A DNA stretch of 64,000 nucleotides from positions 434,001 to 498,000 of the forward strand of contig NZ_JAAXMS010000003.1 of assembly GCF_012290005.1 (NCBI RefSeq), in the 5' to 3' direction. The DNA comes from Crateriforma spongiae (GTDB lineage Bacteria; Planctomycetota; Planctomycetia; Pirellulales; Pirellulaceae). Within the stretch, counting starts at the first letter, position 1, and every line of letters starts with the position of its first letter. This document shows positions 54,086 to 64,000 of the stretch, piece after piece. Under the pieces are notes generated by a model. It did no database searches and was not told the origin of the DNA. It saw nothing but the letters and a program-made list of their open reading frames with translations. The translations under genes were made by a program, and so were the position numbers.

Positions 54086-54952
54086 ATGAAGTTAACACCT
54101 GGACCACACGTTGCCCGCATTCTGATCGCTGTTGGGATTGCCACCATCGGTGCCGGGAACTCGCCAGCCGACGATTCCGGCCATACAACAGAGGTTGTTT
54201 TGACATCGGACGTTGTCTGGCAGCCTTTGAATCCGGCACGCGGTGACAAAGCCCCTAAGGCGGGAACGCTTTGGGGAGATCAAACAAAAGACGGTGCGTC
54301 TGGATTCTTGGTCAAATTTGTCGACGGGTTTTCTTCCCCGCCGCACATCCACAACATCACTTATCGCGGTGTCGTGATTGCCGGTGCGCTGCACAACGAC
54401 GATCCCGATGCCGCACCGATGTGGATGCCGGCAGGTTCTTATTGGATGCAACCCGCGGGCGAAGTGCATATCACGGCTGCACGGGGTGCCAGCGTTGCGT
54501 TCCTGGAGATCCAGTCGGGACCGTATCTGGTGAAGCCGCCGAAAGAGTCGTTCGACAACGGGCAGCGGCCGCTCAACCTGGACGCCACCAATCGTGTTTG
54601 GCTGGACGCAACCGCCAGCGATTGGATTGATCATTCTGACGAAACCAAAAAGCCCGGCGATGGTCCCGAATTGTCGCTGCTGTGGGGCGATACAACCGAA
54701 GGCAACGTCAACGCGTCGCTGTTGAAACTGCCCGCGGGTTTTCGCGGACGGTTGAGTGACGATTCCACCTTTCGTGCCGTGGTCATCCAAGGTGATTTGA
54801 CGCTTTCGCTTTCTGATCAGCGGGGCGACCAAGCCTTAACACCGGGCAGCTATTTCGGATCACAAGAAAAGGCATCGCACAGGGTCCATACCGACGACGG
54901 TTGTCTGATTTATGTCCGCAACGAAGGCGGTTTTGATGTGTCGTCACGGTGA
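54086..54952 (+). CDS. Secreted DUF4437 cupin protein
   Basis: 288 residues from ATG 54086 (GGAGA 8 nt upstream). Sec signal ending near ADDSGH. Two cupin folds: the first contains [17 protein letters not shown] and [13 protein letters not shown] (His ligands), the second [12 protein letters not shown] and [15 protein letters not shown]4437 proteins form double-barrel cupins; activity unknown. Ends 65 bp before the SDR gene. Confidence 0.8.
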   Translation: MKLTPGPHVARILIAVGIATIGAGNSPADDSGHTTEVVLTSDVVWQPLNPARGDKAPKAGTLWGDQTKDGASGFLVKFVDGFSSPPHIHNITYRGVVIAGALHNDDPDAAPMWMPAGSYWMQPAGEVHITAARGASVAFLEIQSGPYLVKPPKESFDNGQRPLNLDATNRVWLDATASDWIDHSDETKKPGDGPELSLLWGDTTEGNVNASLLKLPAGFRGRLSDDSTFRAVVIQGDLTLSLSDQRGDQALTPGSYFGSQEKASHRVHTDDGCLIYVRNEGGFDVSSR

Positions 54953-55017
54953 TATGCCGGGATAAGAAACGACCGAAGCGATCCGTTCATCCTAATCACC
55001 AAACGATTCGAGATCTG

Positions 55018-55806
55018 ATGCCCGACAACATTCGCAACCAGACCCTGCTGATCACCGGTGCCAACCGTGGCATCGGTAAAGAAATTTTGGACCAGGCGAT
55101 CCGACGAGACGCCAAAAAGATTTACGCCGCCGTGCGTCATCCACAATCCGTCGCACCCCTGACTTCTCAGCACGGCGACCGTGTTATCGCAGTCCGCATG
55201 GACCTGAATGATCCCGACAGCATCGGCGAAGCCGCTGCCATCGCAACGGATGTCGATGTCGTTTTCAATAACGCGGGGATCATGCAGATGAAGTCGGCGT
55301 TGGATAGGGACGCCATCGATGCTTTGCAAGCGGAGATGGAGATCAACGTGTATGGATTGATGCGTGTGGCCCAGGCATTCGCACCCGTTTTGAAACAGAA
55401 CGGCGGCGGAGTCTTTGTCCAACTGAACAGTGTCGCATCGGTCAAAGCGTCAGCAAACTTTGCGACGTACTGCGCGTCGAAAGCGGCCAGTTACTCAATC
55501 ACTCAAGGGTTACGTGACCTGCTGGGACAACAGGGCACGCGGGTGATCAGTGTTCATCCCGGCCCGACACAAACGGACATGGGAGCGTCGGCAGGATTCG
55601 GAGACTTTGCGACCCCCGTAACCCAGGTCGCTGATGCCATTTTGGATGCGCTTGATGGCGAAGCGTTTCATGCATGGGTCGGTCCTTTGGCACAGATGAT
55701 CAGCCGCTCTTATCAATCCTTCGCGGACAACGTGATCGATGGCGATATGCAAGCGATTCGCGCTCAAGCCTTCGGCATCGACGAACCCCAGACCGCTTCC
55801 AACTGA
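55018..55806 (+). CDS. Short-chain dehydrogenase/reductase
   Basis: 262 residues from ATG 55018. Classical SDR motifs: cofactor site [17 protein letters not shown] ([11 protein letters not shown]), catalytic Ser in [10 protein letters not shown], and YCASK with the Tyr-xxx-Lys pair. Substrate cannot be told. It lies 65 bp after the cupin gene and 22 bp before the TauE gene; probably one transcript. Confidence 0.88.
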   Translation: MPDNIRNQTLLITGANRGIGKEILDQAIRRDAKKIYAAVRHPQSVAPLTSQHGDRVIAVRMDLNDPDSIGEAAAIATDVDVVFNNAGIMQMKSALDRDAIDALQAEMEINVYGLMRVAQAFAPVLKQNGGGVFVQLNSVASVKASANFATYCASKAASYSITQGLRDLLGQQGTRVISVHPGPTQTDMGASAGFGDFATPVTQVADAILDALDGEAFHAWVGPLAQMISRSYQSFADNVIDGDMQAIRAQAFGIDEPQTASN

Positions 55807-55828
55807 ATCTGACAATCCACTTCTTTGC

Positions 55829-56812
55829 ATGAACACCACGACAAGAATTTTCCGAACACTGTTCGCATTGGCGATGGTGATGATCGTCACTTGCGGCGCT
55901 ACCCCGTTGCAGGCGGACGATCCGACGTCGGCCGAGACATCCATGACGACCCGTCCGGTGTCTGTTGGGAACGGTATCTCTAAACCAATGGACAACCCAA
56001 ACTTGAATGACATCGGCAATGGCTGGGTGATCGTGATCGCGGTTGTGGCGTTGATCGCTTTTGCGGCAGGCTTCGTGCACAGCGGGATCGGATTTGGGTT
56101 CGGCATCGTTGCCATCGGCTTGATGCCGCTGGTCATTGATGCCCGCCAAACGCATTTGTTGGTCAGTTTGTGTGCGGTCCCAGTTCAGATGGGAACCGTT
56201 TGGGCCTATCGAAAAGGCGTCGTCTGGCGTCCGCTCCTATTCGCTTTGGCCGGTGCTTTGATCGGTTTGCCATTGGGACTGTGGCTGTTCCATTCGATCA
56301 ATCTTGATTGGTTGACGCGGGGAACGGGCGTCGCTTTGCTTCTGATGATCGGGTACTCGTTTCACAATCGAAAAGCGTCGCGGAATCGTGCGGATTCGAC
56401 CGCACCACAATCGACCGGCGGTTCATCGAATGTTGCTAATGATCGAAAGGATGCCGGGGGTGCGACCGGCATCGGCGTGGCGTCGGGTTTCCTGATGGGG
56501 GCGGTCACCATGCCCGGACCGCCCGTGGTCGCCTATGCACTGCAAAGAGATTGGGACCAGGAACAGTTCAAGGCATTTGTGAACCAGTTTTTGTTGGCAC
56601 TGTCGGTTTTCAAAATTCTTGGCCTGTTGGTTTCCACCGAGATCAGCCGCCAGTCGACGATCGAAGCGTTGTTGCTGATTCCTGCCGCGTTGCTGGGGAT
56701 CGCGATCGGCAAGCGGTTCAGCACCCGGCTTTCCGCCGGTGGATTTCGAACGATGGTGGCGGTCGGCTTGGCATTCGTGGCGGTGTTATTGATCGCCAAA
56801 GGTGCCGGATGA
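55829..56812 (+). CDS. TauE/SafE-family membrane transporter
   Basis: 327 residues from ATG 55829; the frame opens earlier inside the SDR gene. A signal-like first helix and about seven more hydrophobic segments. The repeat motifs typical of DUF81/TauE are [22 protein letters not shown] and [19 protein letters not shown], plus [13 protein letters not shown]. Transports sulfite, sulfoacetate or related organosulfur anions in known members, which could serve sulfate released by sulfatases (inference). Confidence 0.82.
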   Translation: MNTTTRIFRTLFALAMVMIVTCGATPLQADDPTSAETSMTTRPVSVGNGISKPMDNPNLNDIGNGWVIVIAVVALIAFAAGFVHSGIGFGFGIVAIGLMPLVIDARQTHLLVSLCAVPVQMGTVWAYRKGVVWRPLLFALAGALIGLPLGLWLFHSINLDWLTRGTGVALLLMIGYSFHNRKASRNRADSTAPQSTGGSSNVANDRKDAGGATGIGVASGFLMGAVTMPGPPVVAYALQRDWDQEQFKAFVNQFLLALSVFKILGLLVSTEISRQSTIEALLLIPAALLGIAIGKRFSTRLSAGGFRTMVAVGLAFVAVLLIAKGAG

Positions 56813-56894
56813 ACGACCGCAGACTACCAAGTGAGGGGGCCTCACATTGCGATTGAGGGGGCCTTCGGCGACTCAGTGATGGCCGGGGTCTCTC

Positions 56895-58235
56895 ATGCGA
56901 ACAAAAAACAGGGCCATGCAAATGAGCTTCAGCCGTGGACCAGCAGTAGGATATTGCGTATGTCCAATTCTTATATGCTTGTTGTCGCTGTGCCATTCAG
57001 CGGTGGAGGCTGATGAATCGCATGTTTGGCGCGACAGCACTGGAAAGTTTTCGGTGACGGCGACGCTTGTATCAAGCGATGGTGAATCCGTTCAGTTGCG
57101 GACCGAAACGGGCAAGGAAATCCGGGTTCCAATCGAACGGTTGAGTGCCGCCGATCAACGGTACCTAAAAACCATTGCGGGCAAGTCGGCCAATTCCGAA
57201 TCATCGTCCGATGGGTCGGGCAAAACGTCGGCCGATGACCCCGCGGCCATCGAACAGCAAATCCTGAGGACGCTGCATGGAAAGGCGGTTGCCGTTTCAG
57301 CCGATGACACCTTGGCGGATTTCTTTTCACGTCTGCCCTGCCCCGTTTACGTCGATGTGCTTGCTTTGAATCGAAGCGGAGTGACGGAGCGGCAGAAAAT
57401 CGGCACTGTCCCCAAGGGGGCAACCGTCGCGGAACAACTGTATGCGATCCTGAAGCCGCTGGAGATGACGTGGCAGGCGCGCCGAACGATGTTGGTCATC
57501 GGAAGCGGTAAAAGTCGTGACGGCCTGTTGCAAACGGCGGTCTACTTCACCGGATCAAATGATTCCGCCAGTGTTGTCAAACGATTTTCAGATCTGGAAC
57601 CATCATCCTGGGAATCTTTGGGTGGACCGGGAAGCATTTCGATTCTGGGGACTCGCGCCATCGTTCGGCAATCGGGGCATGTGCAACACATGATTCAAAC
57701 ACGGTTACCGGTGCGGCTGATTACCACGCGGTACCTACATCCGTTGGATCAACAAATGATCGACGTGGTGGGGCCAATCGTGTCGCTGACGCAATTCGCC
57801 GACAGTCTGGGCCCGCAAATCGGTCGATCGCCCCGTGTTGACGTCGACGCACTGTCCGCCATTGGGTTGTCGGCGGATGTAAAGATCAGAACCGGTGTCG
57901 ATCGCTGTTCTGCAAAAGATGCATTGGACGTGTTCCTGGCATCGGTTGGGTGCACATGGCTTCAACAAAACGACACGTTGACGATCACTACTCAAGAGGC
58001 CGCCGAGAGATCTAGGCAAGACAGTCAATTCAGCCTGCAAGCTTTCGGAGCGGGCACCAATGTGCGATCGTTGCTGCAAGTCATTCACACAACGGTGGCG
58101 CCGGAGCAGTGGGAAGCACTGGGCGGTAAATGTCAAATTTCGCCCGTTGGTTCACGTGGCCTAAGCGTCTCCGCCAACCAACCGGTCATGCGTGAATTGA
58201 TGCAATTGTCTGCAACACTCAGGGGACCCCAGTGA
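56895..58235 (+). CDS. Secreted SHD1-domain protein
   Basis: 446 residues. Signal CPILICLLSLCHSAVEA. SHD1 module at about 45-95: HVWRDSTGKFSVTATLVS and IERLSAADQRYLKT. The long remainder contains two similar copies of a ~150-residue region (LEPSSWESLGGPGSISILGTRAIVRQS and APEQWEALGGKCQISPVGSRGLSVSAN), resembling secretin-type N-domains. Planctomycetes have many SHD1 proteins. Function unknown; start could be ATG 56916 or 56922. Confidence 0.75.
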   Translation: MRTKNRAMQMSFSRGPAVGYCVCPILICLLSLCHSAVEADESHVWRDSTGKFSVTATLVSSDGESVQLRTETGKEIRVPIERLSAADQRYLKTIAGKSANSESSSDGSGKTSADDPAAIEQQILRTLHGKAVAVSADDTLADFFSRLPCPVYVDVLALNRSGVTERQKIGTVPKGATVAEQLYAILKPLEMTWQARRTMLVIGSGKSRDGLLQTAVYFTGSNDSASVVKRFSDLEPSSWESLGGPGSISILGTRAIVRQSGHVQHMIQTRLPVRLITTRYLHPLDQQMIDVVGPIVSLTQFADSLGPQIGRSPRVDVDALSAIGLSADVKIRTGVDRCSAKDALDVFLASVGCTWLQQNDTLTITTQEAAERSRQDSQFSLQAFGAGTNVRSLLQVIHTTVAPEQWEALGGKCQISPVGSRGLSVSANQPVMRELMQLSATLRGPQ

Positions 58236-58306
58236 GCGTTCTGTGTTTGGTCAGGGGCGACCAAGCGGGAATGATGGTGCGTGGTCAGTGAATCTTGAGA
58301 GGCGAA

Positions 58307-59086
58307 CTAACGCGATGCAATTTCCGTCGCCGGTCGTTCTTGTGGGAAAGCCGCGTCAGGGGGCAACTCGGTGGATGTCGATTCGACGTGATTGATGGAT
58401 TCACGGAGTCGACGCAAATCAGCGATACGATTCTGCAGACGATCTATCTCTTCATCGATCGCTGCCAAATTTCGTGTTTCAACGGGAGTCGTCAGGTCTT
58501 CGGTGGACCGGTCGAGTCTGCTGATACGGTGCAAAATTGGAACGGACAGACTGAACGCACCGATGGCGATTGATATCGCGGCAATCAATCGCCAAACACC
58601 GGGTGAATCGACTTCGGCGATGATCACACCGCACAGCAACAAAGCAAACCCGAACACCACTTGGGTGCCGATGAATCGAATCCAATCGAAACGCCGGGCC
58701 AACTTTGCGATCGATAGCAAGCACACGTGAACGGTGGCGACGCCCAGGATGACGACGCATATCGTTGTCTTCCAAAATTCGGTTGATTCCATTTCGCCCC
58801 AGATTCCCACCAGCAGCAATCCCGCCGCGAGAATCGACAATGTCATGCCGGACCTTGGCAGCACGTTCAAGCCTTTGGGCGTGCGAGACAGATCGCAAGC
58901 CAAGCCACACAAACTGGCAACGGCAACCACGACCGTCGTCAGCATCACTTGGATTTCAAACCAGCCCCACGAGTCGCGCAAGACGAACGCGATCCCCAGC
59001 ACGGCCCCCACGATGATCGATCCGATCAGTCCCCAAAGAAAGACTTTGGCCGACATCGTTTTCTTGTCAAAGATTCGGCTGGGCAT
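58307..59086 (-). CDS. Membrane protein with C-terminal coiled coil
   Basis: 259 residues from ATG 59086 (GAAGG 7 nt before; ATG 59089 also possible). About six membrane helices, e.g. FLWGLIGSIIVGAVLGIAFVL and VVFGFALLLCGVIIAEV, then an Asp/Glu/Arg-rich tail IDEEIDRLQNRIADLRRLRE likely coiled coil, in the cytoplasm. No family recognised. Confidence 0.65.
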   Translation of the reverse strand: MPSRIFDKKTMSAKVFLWGLIGSIIVGAVLGIAFVLRDSWGWFEIQVMLTTVVVAVASLCGLACDLSRTPKGLNVLPRSGMTLSILAAGLLLVGIWGEMESTEFWKTTICVVILGVATVHVCLLSIAKLARRFDWIRFIGTQVVFGFALLLCGVIIAEVDSPGVWRLIAAISIAIGAFSLSVPILHRISRLDRSTEDLTTPVETRNLAAIDEEIDRLQNRIADLRRLRESINHVESTSTELPPDAAFPQERPATEIASR

Positions 59087-59292
59087 CATTCGGCCTTCGG
59101 ATTGAGTTGGCGATGCGATTGGGCGCCCCAGGAATCTAGAGACTCTTCGGATCCAAAGGCAGCGCGAAAAGAACGTAAAAAGACCGACCGCATCGCTGTT
59201 CTGACGTTCTTGCCCAGACTCTCCAATGCTTTGGCGGCCCGATCGATGAGACAGGCGATATGCGGACCCGACAGAAACCAAGTACCGGCCGG

Positions 59293-59490
59293 CTAGGGTT
59301 GCTGCAGGAAACGCTTCATGTCGTACTTTTTGGCAATGGATTCACGCACTTCCGGTGTCCGCGACATCATGTACTTCTTCCATCCCGGACACCAGTTGGC
59401 GTGCCATCGCCATAGGCGTCCGAGCAGCGAAGTCGGGTTGGCATCGTACTTGGCACGCAGTCGGCATTTCTCGCAATTCGGAACGGACAT
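59293..59490 (-). CDS. Small conserved protein with CxxC motif
   Basis: 65 residues: PNCEKCRLRAKYDANPTS, then LLGRLWRWHANWCPGWKKYM. This short family with Cys pair, RAKYD and WHANWCPGWK is found in several bacterial phyla, as I recall, and is of unknown function. A third Cys follows, so metal binding is plausible. It lies between the membrane protein and the GH-like gene. Confidence 0.8.
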   Translation of the reverse strand: MSVPNCEKCRLRAKYDANPTSLLGRLWRWHANWCPGWKKYMMSRTPEVRESIAKKYDMKRFLQQP

Positions 59491-59644
59491 CTTGGCTAAC
59501 CTCTGCGGTAAATTGGGCGTCCAAACATCTAGGTCAGTGACGGTTCATTTTCGACGTTCGCAGGTGAGTCGTCCAGCGATTTTGCGAACGACCAGCTGCG
59601 ACTTGGCTTACCCCCGCCCGGCACCCTCTGTTGAGTTTGGAATC

Positions 59645-62239
59645 ATGCTTTTGCAACGTTTTCGATCGGTGTTGCTAATTGTCCTCATGGGCGTGTCCAT
59701 GGCAGCGTCCATTTGTCGCGGGCAGTCGTTTCAAAGCGATCGATTTCCGTTTGTCATTTCCGGCTTTGATGCGGAAGAATCGGCAACTGATTTTTCGATG
59801 CTTTCACCAACCCCCGCTGGTGATGATGGGTTCGTACGAATCGTCGACGGGCACTTCGCAACCGAATCGGGGCGTCTGAAGATCTGGGGCGTCAATCTGT
59901 GTTTCGGCGCCATCTTTCCAACGCATGAAGATGCCGATCGCGTCGCCGCCCACTTGGCGAAGATCGGTATCAACGGGGTACGCATCCATCACCACGAAAC
60001 ATCAACATCGCCACGAGGCTTGTTCACCAAAGATGGACGCTGGGATCCGCAGCAGGTGGATCGGCTGGACTATTTCTTAGCCAAACTTCATGAACACGGA
60101 ATTTACGCGAATCTGAATTTGCATGTGGGACGCTCGGTCAGCCGTCAGTTGGGGATGGCATCGTTAGGCAGCGAGCACTATTTGATGCACGACAAACACG
60201 CGTTGCACTTTCAGCCTGAGATTCAAAACGCATTTTGGAATTTTTGTCGCGAATACTTGGGGCACGTGAATCCGTATCGCAAACTTCGGCGAGCGGATGA
60301 TCCCGCGATCGCTATGATTGAAATTGCCAATGAAAATAAGTTTTCCTTGGCGGGGCCTGGCGCACTGCTGAATGCACCGGAGCCCTATCGATCCGCACTG
60401 ACGGACCGGTGGAATGGATGGCTGAAACAAAAATATGGACAAACCGGAACGCTTCGGGACGCTTGGGCCAGTGAAGGGTCTACGGCGACACGCGTGCTAG
60501 TGAATTCGCAGGTGTGGGCCGATGGCGACATTTCGCCTTGGAATCTATCGGACAACAACGGGAAATCGCCGATCCGGGCGCTGATCCGGATGGACGGCGA
60601 CGATGCCGTGTTACGTCTGGTGCCTCAAGCGGTCGCGGAACAGGGCTGGCACCAACAACTGACCGGCAAGACGTTCGGTGTGACCAAGGACAGCTTTTAT
60701 CGGCTGACGTTTCAGGCACGGTCCGATCGGCCACGTAGTGTCGGTATGAACGTCGCCAAGACGATCGAGGGTGAGTGGACACCGCTGGGGTTGGTTCAAG
60801 GATTGAACGTTCGCCAGGACTGGGACGACTTTCAGTTTCGCTTCCAGGCTCCGCAGACGGTCGACGAAGGCGTGCGATTGTCGTTCGATTTGGGCGGAGA
60901 CAGGACGGCGATCGAACTGAAGAACGTTCGCCTGGTGCAGGGTAGCGGTTCGGTGTCCGTGCCCCTGGGGCAATCGTTGGAAAACGCGAACGTTGATCTG
61001 CCCAAGTTTGATTGGTCACTTCAGTCGCGTCGTGACTTTCGTCAGTTCATGTTGGATCTGGAAAAATGCTTTTACAGCGAAGCCAAGCAATTGCTTCGCG
61101 AAGAAATTGGCGTCCGAGTTCCAATCACGACCACGCAAGCCAACTATCAACCACCTGAGATTACGGCAACGATTGCCGACTTTGCCGATATGCATGCGTA
61201 TTGGCACCATCCAATTTTCCCCGGCCGACCTTGGGATGGAAGCAACTGGACGGTTCAAAACGAAACAATGGTCGCGTTTCCATTTCACAATCAATGGCCG
61301 CGAAACAACTTGTTGATGCGAACGGCTTGGCGGATGCACGACAAACCGTTCACGTTCAGCGAATGGAATGCTGGCGAACCTGGTTTTTTTGCCGCGGATG
61401 CGATCCCCGCGGCGGCAATGATCGCCAGTCTTCAGGATTGGGACGCGGTGTTCTTCTTCAACTATCACAGCTCCAACGACCGTTGGGATACCGATGCGAT
61501 TCTGGGCTACTTTGATTTGAATGGCCAACCCACCAAGATCGCACTGACTGCGGCGCTTGCGAATCTGTATCGACGCGGGGATCTATCGTCGCTGGGGCAG
61601 CAAGTTGCAGTTTCCCCGGAAGATGCGGATCGCGGAGGCGCGTTGGCGATGCAATATCGCGTCGGCATGACGGTCGATCCGGATGCGCACCCTACGGTCA
61701 CCGTTCCGTCCGTCCAGGATTTGCAACGTCCGGAACGCAAACGCTTGGTGACGCCCGATGGTTCGGTGAGTTGGGATGCACGCAGCGCGTCATCCGCACA
61801 TGTGTTGATCGATACGCCGAAGACACGATGCGCTTGGGGGTTGGTCGGCGGGCAAGCGTTCAAGATCGGGACTTGGGGCCTGCAGTTCGGTGAAACCGAG
61901 CGAGACTACGCCGTCTTGGTGGCAACCAGTCGTGATGACCGGCATCTAGAATCGTCGTCCTCCATTCTGTTGACCGTTGTTTCCAACGGCGAAAATCAGG
62001 ACATGGGATGGAACGACGATCGCACGACGGTGGGCCAGAATTGGGGCCACGGCCCGACGGTCGTCAACGGCGTTCCCGCAATCCTGTCGATTCCCGCTGA
62101 TCAAAAGGCCAGAAGTTTGTACGCCTTGAATGCCAAGGGCCACCGAGTGCGACGGATCTCGGGCAAGGCGTCGGGAACGATGATCCGATTCGAAATCGGA
62201 CCGGAATACAAAACATTGTTTTACGAGCTTGCCGAGTGA
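59645..62239 (+). CDS. Large secreted glycoside-hydrolase-like protein
   Basis: 864 residues from ATG 59645 (frame open upstream through the 65-aa gene). Signal [21 protein letters not shown] (beta/alpha)8 barrel starts after residue 40: [20 protein letters not shown], then [11 protein letters not shown] with likely acid/base Glu. A beta-sandwich insert carries [18 protein letters not shown]. The second Glu is in [13 protein letters not shown], and the C-terminus is a beta domain. Family is GH5/GH42-like; exact family not assigned. Confidence 0.75.
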   Translation: MLLQRFRSVLLIVLMGVSMAASICRGQSFQSDRFPFVISGFDAEESATDFSMLSPTPAGDDGFVRIVDGHFATESGRLKIWGVNLCFGAIFPTHEDADRVAAHLAKIGINGVRIHHHETSTSPRGLFTKDGRWDPQQVDRLDYFLAKLHEHGIYANLNLHVGRSVSRQLGMASLGSEHYLMHDKHALHFQPEIQNAFWNFCREYLGHVNPYRKLRRADDPAIAMIEIANENKFSLAGPGALLNAPEPYRSALTDRWNGWLKQKYGQTGTLRDAWASEGSTATRVLVNSQVWADGDISPWNLSDNNGKSPIRALIRMDGDDAVLRLVPQAVAEQGWHQQLTGKTFGVTKDSFYRLTFQARSDRPRSVGMNVAKTIEGEWTPLGLVQGLNVRQDWDDFQFRFQAPQTVDEGVRLSFDLGGDRTAIELKNVRLVQGSGSVSVPLGQSLENANVDLPKFDWSLQSRRDFRQFMLDLEKCFYSEAKQLLREEIGVRVPITTTQANYQPPEITATIADFADMHAYWHHPIFPGRPWDGSNWTVQNETMVAFPFHNQWPRNNLLMRTAWRMHDKPFTFSEWNAGEPGFFAADAIPAAAMIASLQDWDAVFFFNYHSSNDRWDTDAILGYFDLNGQPTKIALTAALANLYRRGDLSSLGQQVAVSPEDADRGGALAMQYRVGMTVDPDAHPTVTVPSVQDLQRPERKRLVTPDGSVSWDARSASSAHVLIDTPKTRCAWGLVGGQAFKIGTWGLQFGETERDYAVLVATSRDDRHLESSSSILLTVVSNGENQDMGWNDDRTTVGQNWGHGPTVVNGVPAILSIPADQKARSLYALNAKGHRVRRISGKASGTMIRFEIGPEYKTLFYELAE

Positions 62240-62292
62240 ATTTGTTTTCAATGCATCCGGTTCGACAAAACAACGAGGCTAGGAAACCAATC

Positions 62293-64000
62293 ATGTGCGT
62301 GACATCGAAGCCCGCAAACGCATGCCAACGTATGACGTCGTCGCTTGCCGTCGGTGTCGTTTTGATGGGCAGCTTGTTGGGGCCCCGTGCATGCGCACAG
62401 TCGGTGCTTCGGGTCTCGCCCGACGGGCCACTGCGATCGGTCGCTGACGCCAGGAATGAAATCCGTCGACAACGCAGCCGAATGCCCGATCAAGCATTCC
62501 GAGTTTTGATCGCCGACGGGGTTTATTCGATTGAACAGCCCATCGTGTTTGGTCACGGCGATGGCAACGTCGTCTACGAAGCCGACACCGATGCCAAGCC
62601 GATTGTCTCGGCGGGGCGACGGATCACCAGTCATTGGACCCAAGGAGCCAACGGTGTCTGGTCGACGAAGGTTCCTCGCGACTGGCACTTCGAACAACTT
62701 TGGATCAACGGTCGGCGCGCGGTACGAGCCAGAGAACCGGATCAGTTCTTTCATTACCTTTTGCGAGTCGATCAACAACCGGAGGACCAAAATGGTCGGT
62801 TTCGACAAACGTTACATGTTCGCCCGGGTGAAACGGAGGGGCTGGCCGGCTTGAGCGCCGAAGAGATACGTCGAGTCCAATTCGTAGCGTTTCACAAGTG
62901 GGACACAACGCGACGCTATTTGGATCGTGCTGATCCGCTGGCCGGCCGATTGGTATCCAGCGGACGCGAGATGAAATCTTGGAATCCGCTCACTCACAAC
63001 ACGGGATATCATCTGGAAAACTTTCTCGCCGCGTTGGACGAACCGGGGGAATGGTTTTTGTCGCCGGAGGGTGTGTTGAGCTATCTGCCTCGCGAAGGCG
63101 AATCGATGCAGCACGCAGAGGTGATCGCTCCGGCTTGTGAAAAGATTTTGGTCATCCAGGGTGACCCGGCGAATGCCCGATTCGTCCGCGACTTGGAATT
63201 CCGCGGCATCACGTTTCAAAACAGCGGATGGACGTCGCCGCCAGAGGGTTTCGAACCGTCACAAGCTGCATCGCCGATCGAAGCCGCCGTGCAAATCGAT
63301 GGTGCCCACGGCGTGGTCTTTCGTGATTGTGAAATTGGCCATGTCGGTGGCTACGGCATCTGGTTTCGTCAGGGCTGTCGTGACGGTTTGGTTCAGCGAT
63401 GTTTGATCCACGACTTGGGGGCCGGAGGCATCCGAATTGGTGAAACCGCCATCGCGGCGAATGAATCGGAACGGACGAGCCACATCACCGTCGACAACAA
63501 CATTGTCTATGACGGCGGGCACACCTTTCCTTGTGCGGTCGGGATATGGATCGGACAAAGCGGTGACAACCAGGTCACACACAACGAAATTGCCGATTTT
63601 TATTACACGGGGATCTCCGTCGGATGGCGTTGGGGCTATGCGGAAAGCCTGGCGAAACGCAACCAGATCCGAATGAACCATATCCATCATCTGGGCCAAG
63701 GCTATCTAAGCGACATGGGCGGTATCTATACATTGGGGCCGTCCGAAGGGACCGTGCTTAGCGGTAACGTCATCCATGACATCGAATCATGGGGATACGG
63801 CGGTTGGGGCTTGTACAATGACGAAGGCAGTTCGAATATTTTGTTGGAAAATAACTTGGTCTATCGCACCAAGTCCGGTGGATACCACCAGCACTACGGG
63901 CGCGATAATCGGATCCGCAACAACATCTTTGCGTTTGGCCGGGAGTATCAAGTCCGACGCAGCAAGGTTGAAGATCATCGGTCATTCACCTTCGAGCAAA
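62293..64000 (+). CDS. Secreted right-handed beta-helix enzyme, cut by the right window edge
   Basis: At least 569 residues, C-terminus outside. Signal [21 protein letters not shown]. The N-terminal [19 protein letters not shown] and [18 protein letters not shown] are typical for beta-helix proteins. Later repeats include [34 protein letters not shown] and [26 protein letters not shown]. This pattern occurs in polysaccharide lyases and GH families such as GH120/GH141-like; which one is unclear. It lies 53 bp after the GH-like gene and probably shares its transcript. Confidence 0.8.
   Translation, partial: MCVTSKPANACQRMTSSLAVGVVLMGSLLGPRACAQSVLRVSPDGPLRSVADARNEIRRQRSRMPDQAFRVLIADGVYSIEQPIVFGHGDGNVVYEADTDAKPIVSAGRRITSHWTQGANGVWSTKVPRDWHFEQLWINGRRAVRAREPDQFFHYLLRVDQQPEDQNGRFRQTLHVRPGETEGLAGLSAEEIRRVQFVAFHKWDTTRRYLDRADPLAGRLVSSGREMKSWNPLTHNTGYHLENFLAALDEPGEWFLSPEGVLSYLPREGESMQHAEVIAPACEKILVIQGDPANARFVRDLEFRGITFQNSGWTSPPEGFEPSQAASPIEAAVQIDGAHGVVFRDCEIGHVGGYGIWFRQGCRDGLVQRCLIHDLGAGGIRIGETAIAANESERTSHITVDNNIVYDGGHTFPCAVGIWIGQSGDNQVTHNEIADFYYTGISVGWRWGYAESLAKRNQIRMNHIHHLGQGYLSDMGGIYTLGPSEGTVLSGNVIHDIESWGYGGWGLYNDEGSSNILLENNLVYRTKSGGYHQHYGRDNRIRNNIFAFGREYQVRRSKVEDHRSFTFEQ

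Noticed and set aside
59318-59644. N-terminal extension of the large GH-like protein
   Set aside because: It is antisense to the conserved 65-aa protein, and a signal peptide starts at ATG 59645.

Overview
The window looks like chromosome of a marine planctomycete of the Rhodopirellula/Pirellulales type. The support is three secreted sulfatases beside several glycoside hydrolases, a very large secreted protein with the planctomycetal N-terminal motif LEERVMLAA, an ECF sigma factor next to a Ser/Thr kinase, an SHD1-domain protein and many Sec, Tat or lipoprotein exports. This is inference from gene content; no rRNA or other taxonomic marker is present.

Mobile region (1-14742). A 46-bp direct repeat at 4512-4557 and 14697-14742 is the 3' part of a tRNA-Pro(CGG) gene, from anticodon stem to acceptor end. 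It bounds a 10.2-kb integrative element. The element carries a tyrosine integrase beside its right end, a serine recombinase, a DUF3631-type helicase, a zinc-ribbon primase-like protein, both terminase subunits and a DUF2213-type prohead protease-like protein with three C-terminal PLVAPxLDF repeats. No portal, capsid or tail gene is present, so it resembles a phage satellite or a strongly reduced prophage. Neither repeat copy keeps the tRNA 5' half, while the right copy keeps a terminator. The 4.5 kb to the left may therefore be a second element at the same tRNA. That left part holds an uncharacterised module: DUF1257 (Ycf35-like), DUF2997, a Ycf46-like AAA ATPase, a small membrane protein, a lipoprotein and a further gene cut by the window edge.

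Chromosomal genes, 15-24 kb: a 1517-aa modular surface protein (DUF4347, lamin-tail, CotH), a Tat-exported PhoX-like protein and a secreted S9 prolyl oligopeptidase.

Zinc region (24-33.7 kb). A tightly coupled minus-strand operon encodes a small secreted protein, a COG0523 GTPase, a MerC-like protein, an FAD oxidoreductase, a FeoB-like transporter, an unknown protein, a remnant of a third COG0523 gene, a thioredoxin-like lipoprotein and a second COG0523 GTPase. A perfect 7-1-7 palindrome, TGCAACTCAGTTGCA, lies 52 bp upstream. A related box lies between a His-rich lipoprotein and a divergent Fur-family gene, probably zur. Together this reads as a zinc-starvation regulon.

Genes at 33.7-39 kb: a secreted repeat-rich protein, then a coupled trio of di-heme peroxidase, membrane protein and PhoD-like phosphatase.

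Polysaccharide region (39-51 kb, resuming at 59.6 kb): sulfatases, GH26, GH10, a nucleoside-hydrolase-like/CBM protein, GH16 and a DUF1080-like protein, then a large GH-like protein and a beta-helix enzyme cut by the right edge. Between them lie the kinase/ECF pair, a DUF4437 cupin, an SDR, a TauE/SafE transporter, an SHD1 protein and small membrane or cysteine-motif proteins. The set suggests degradation of a sulfated algal polysaccharide. No SusC/SusD-type importer is visible.
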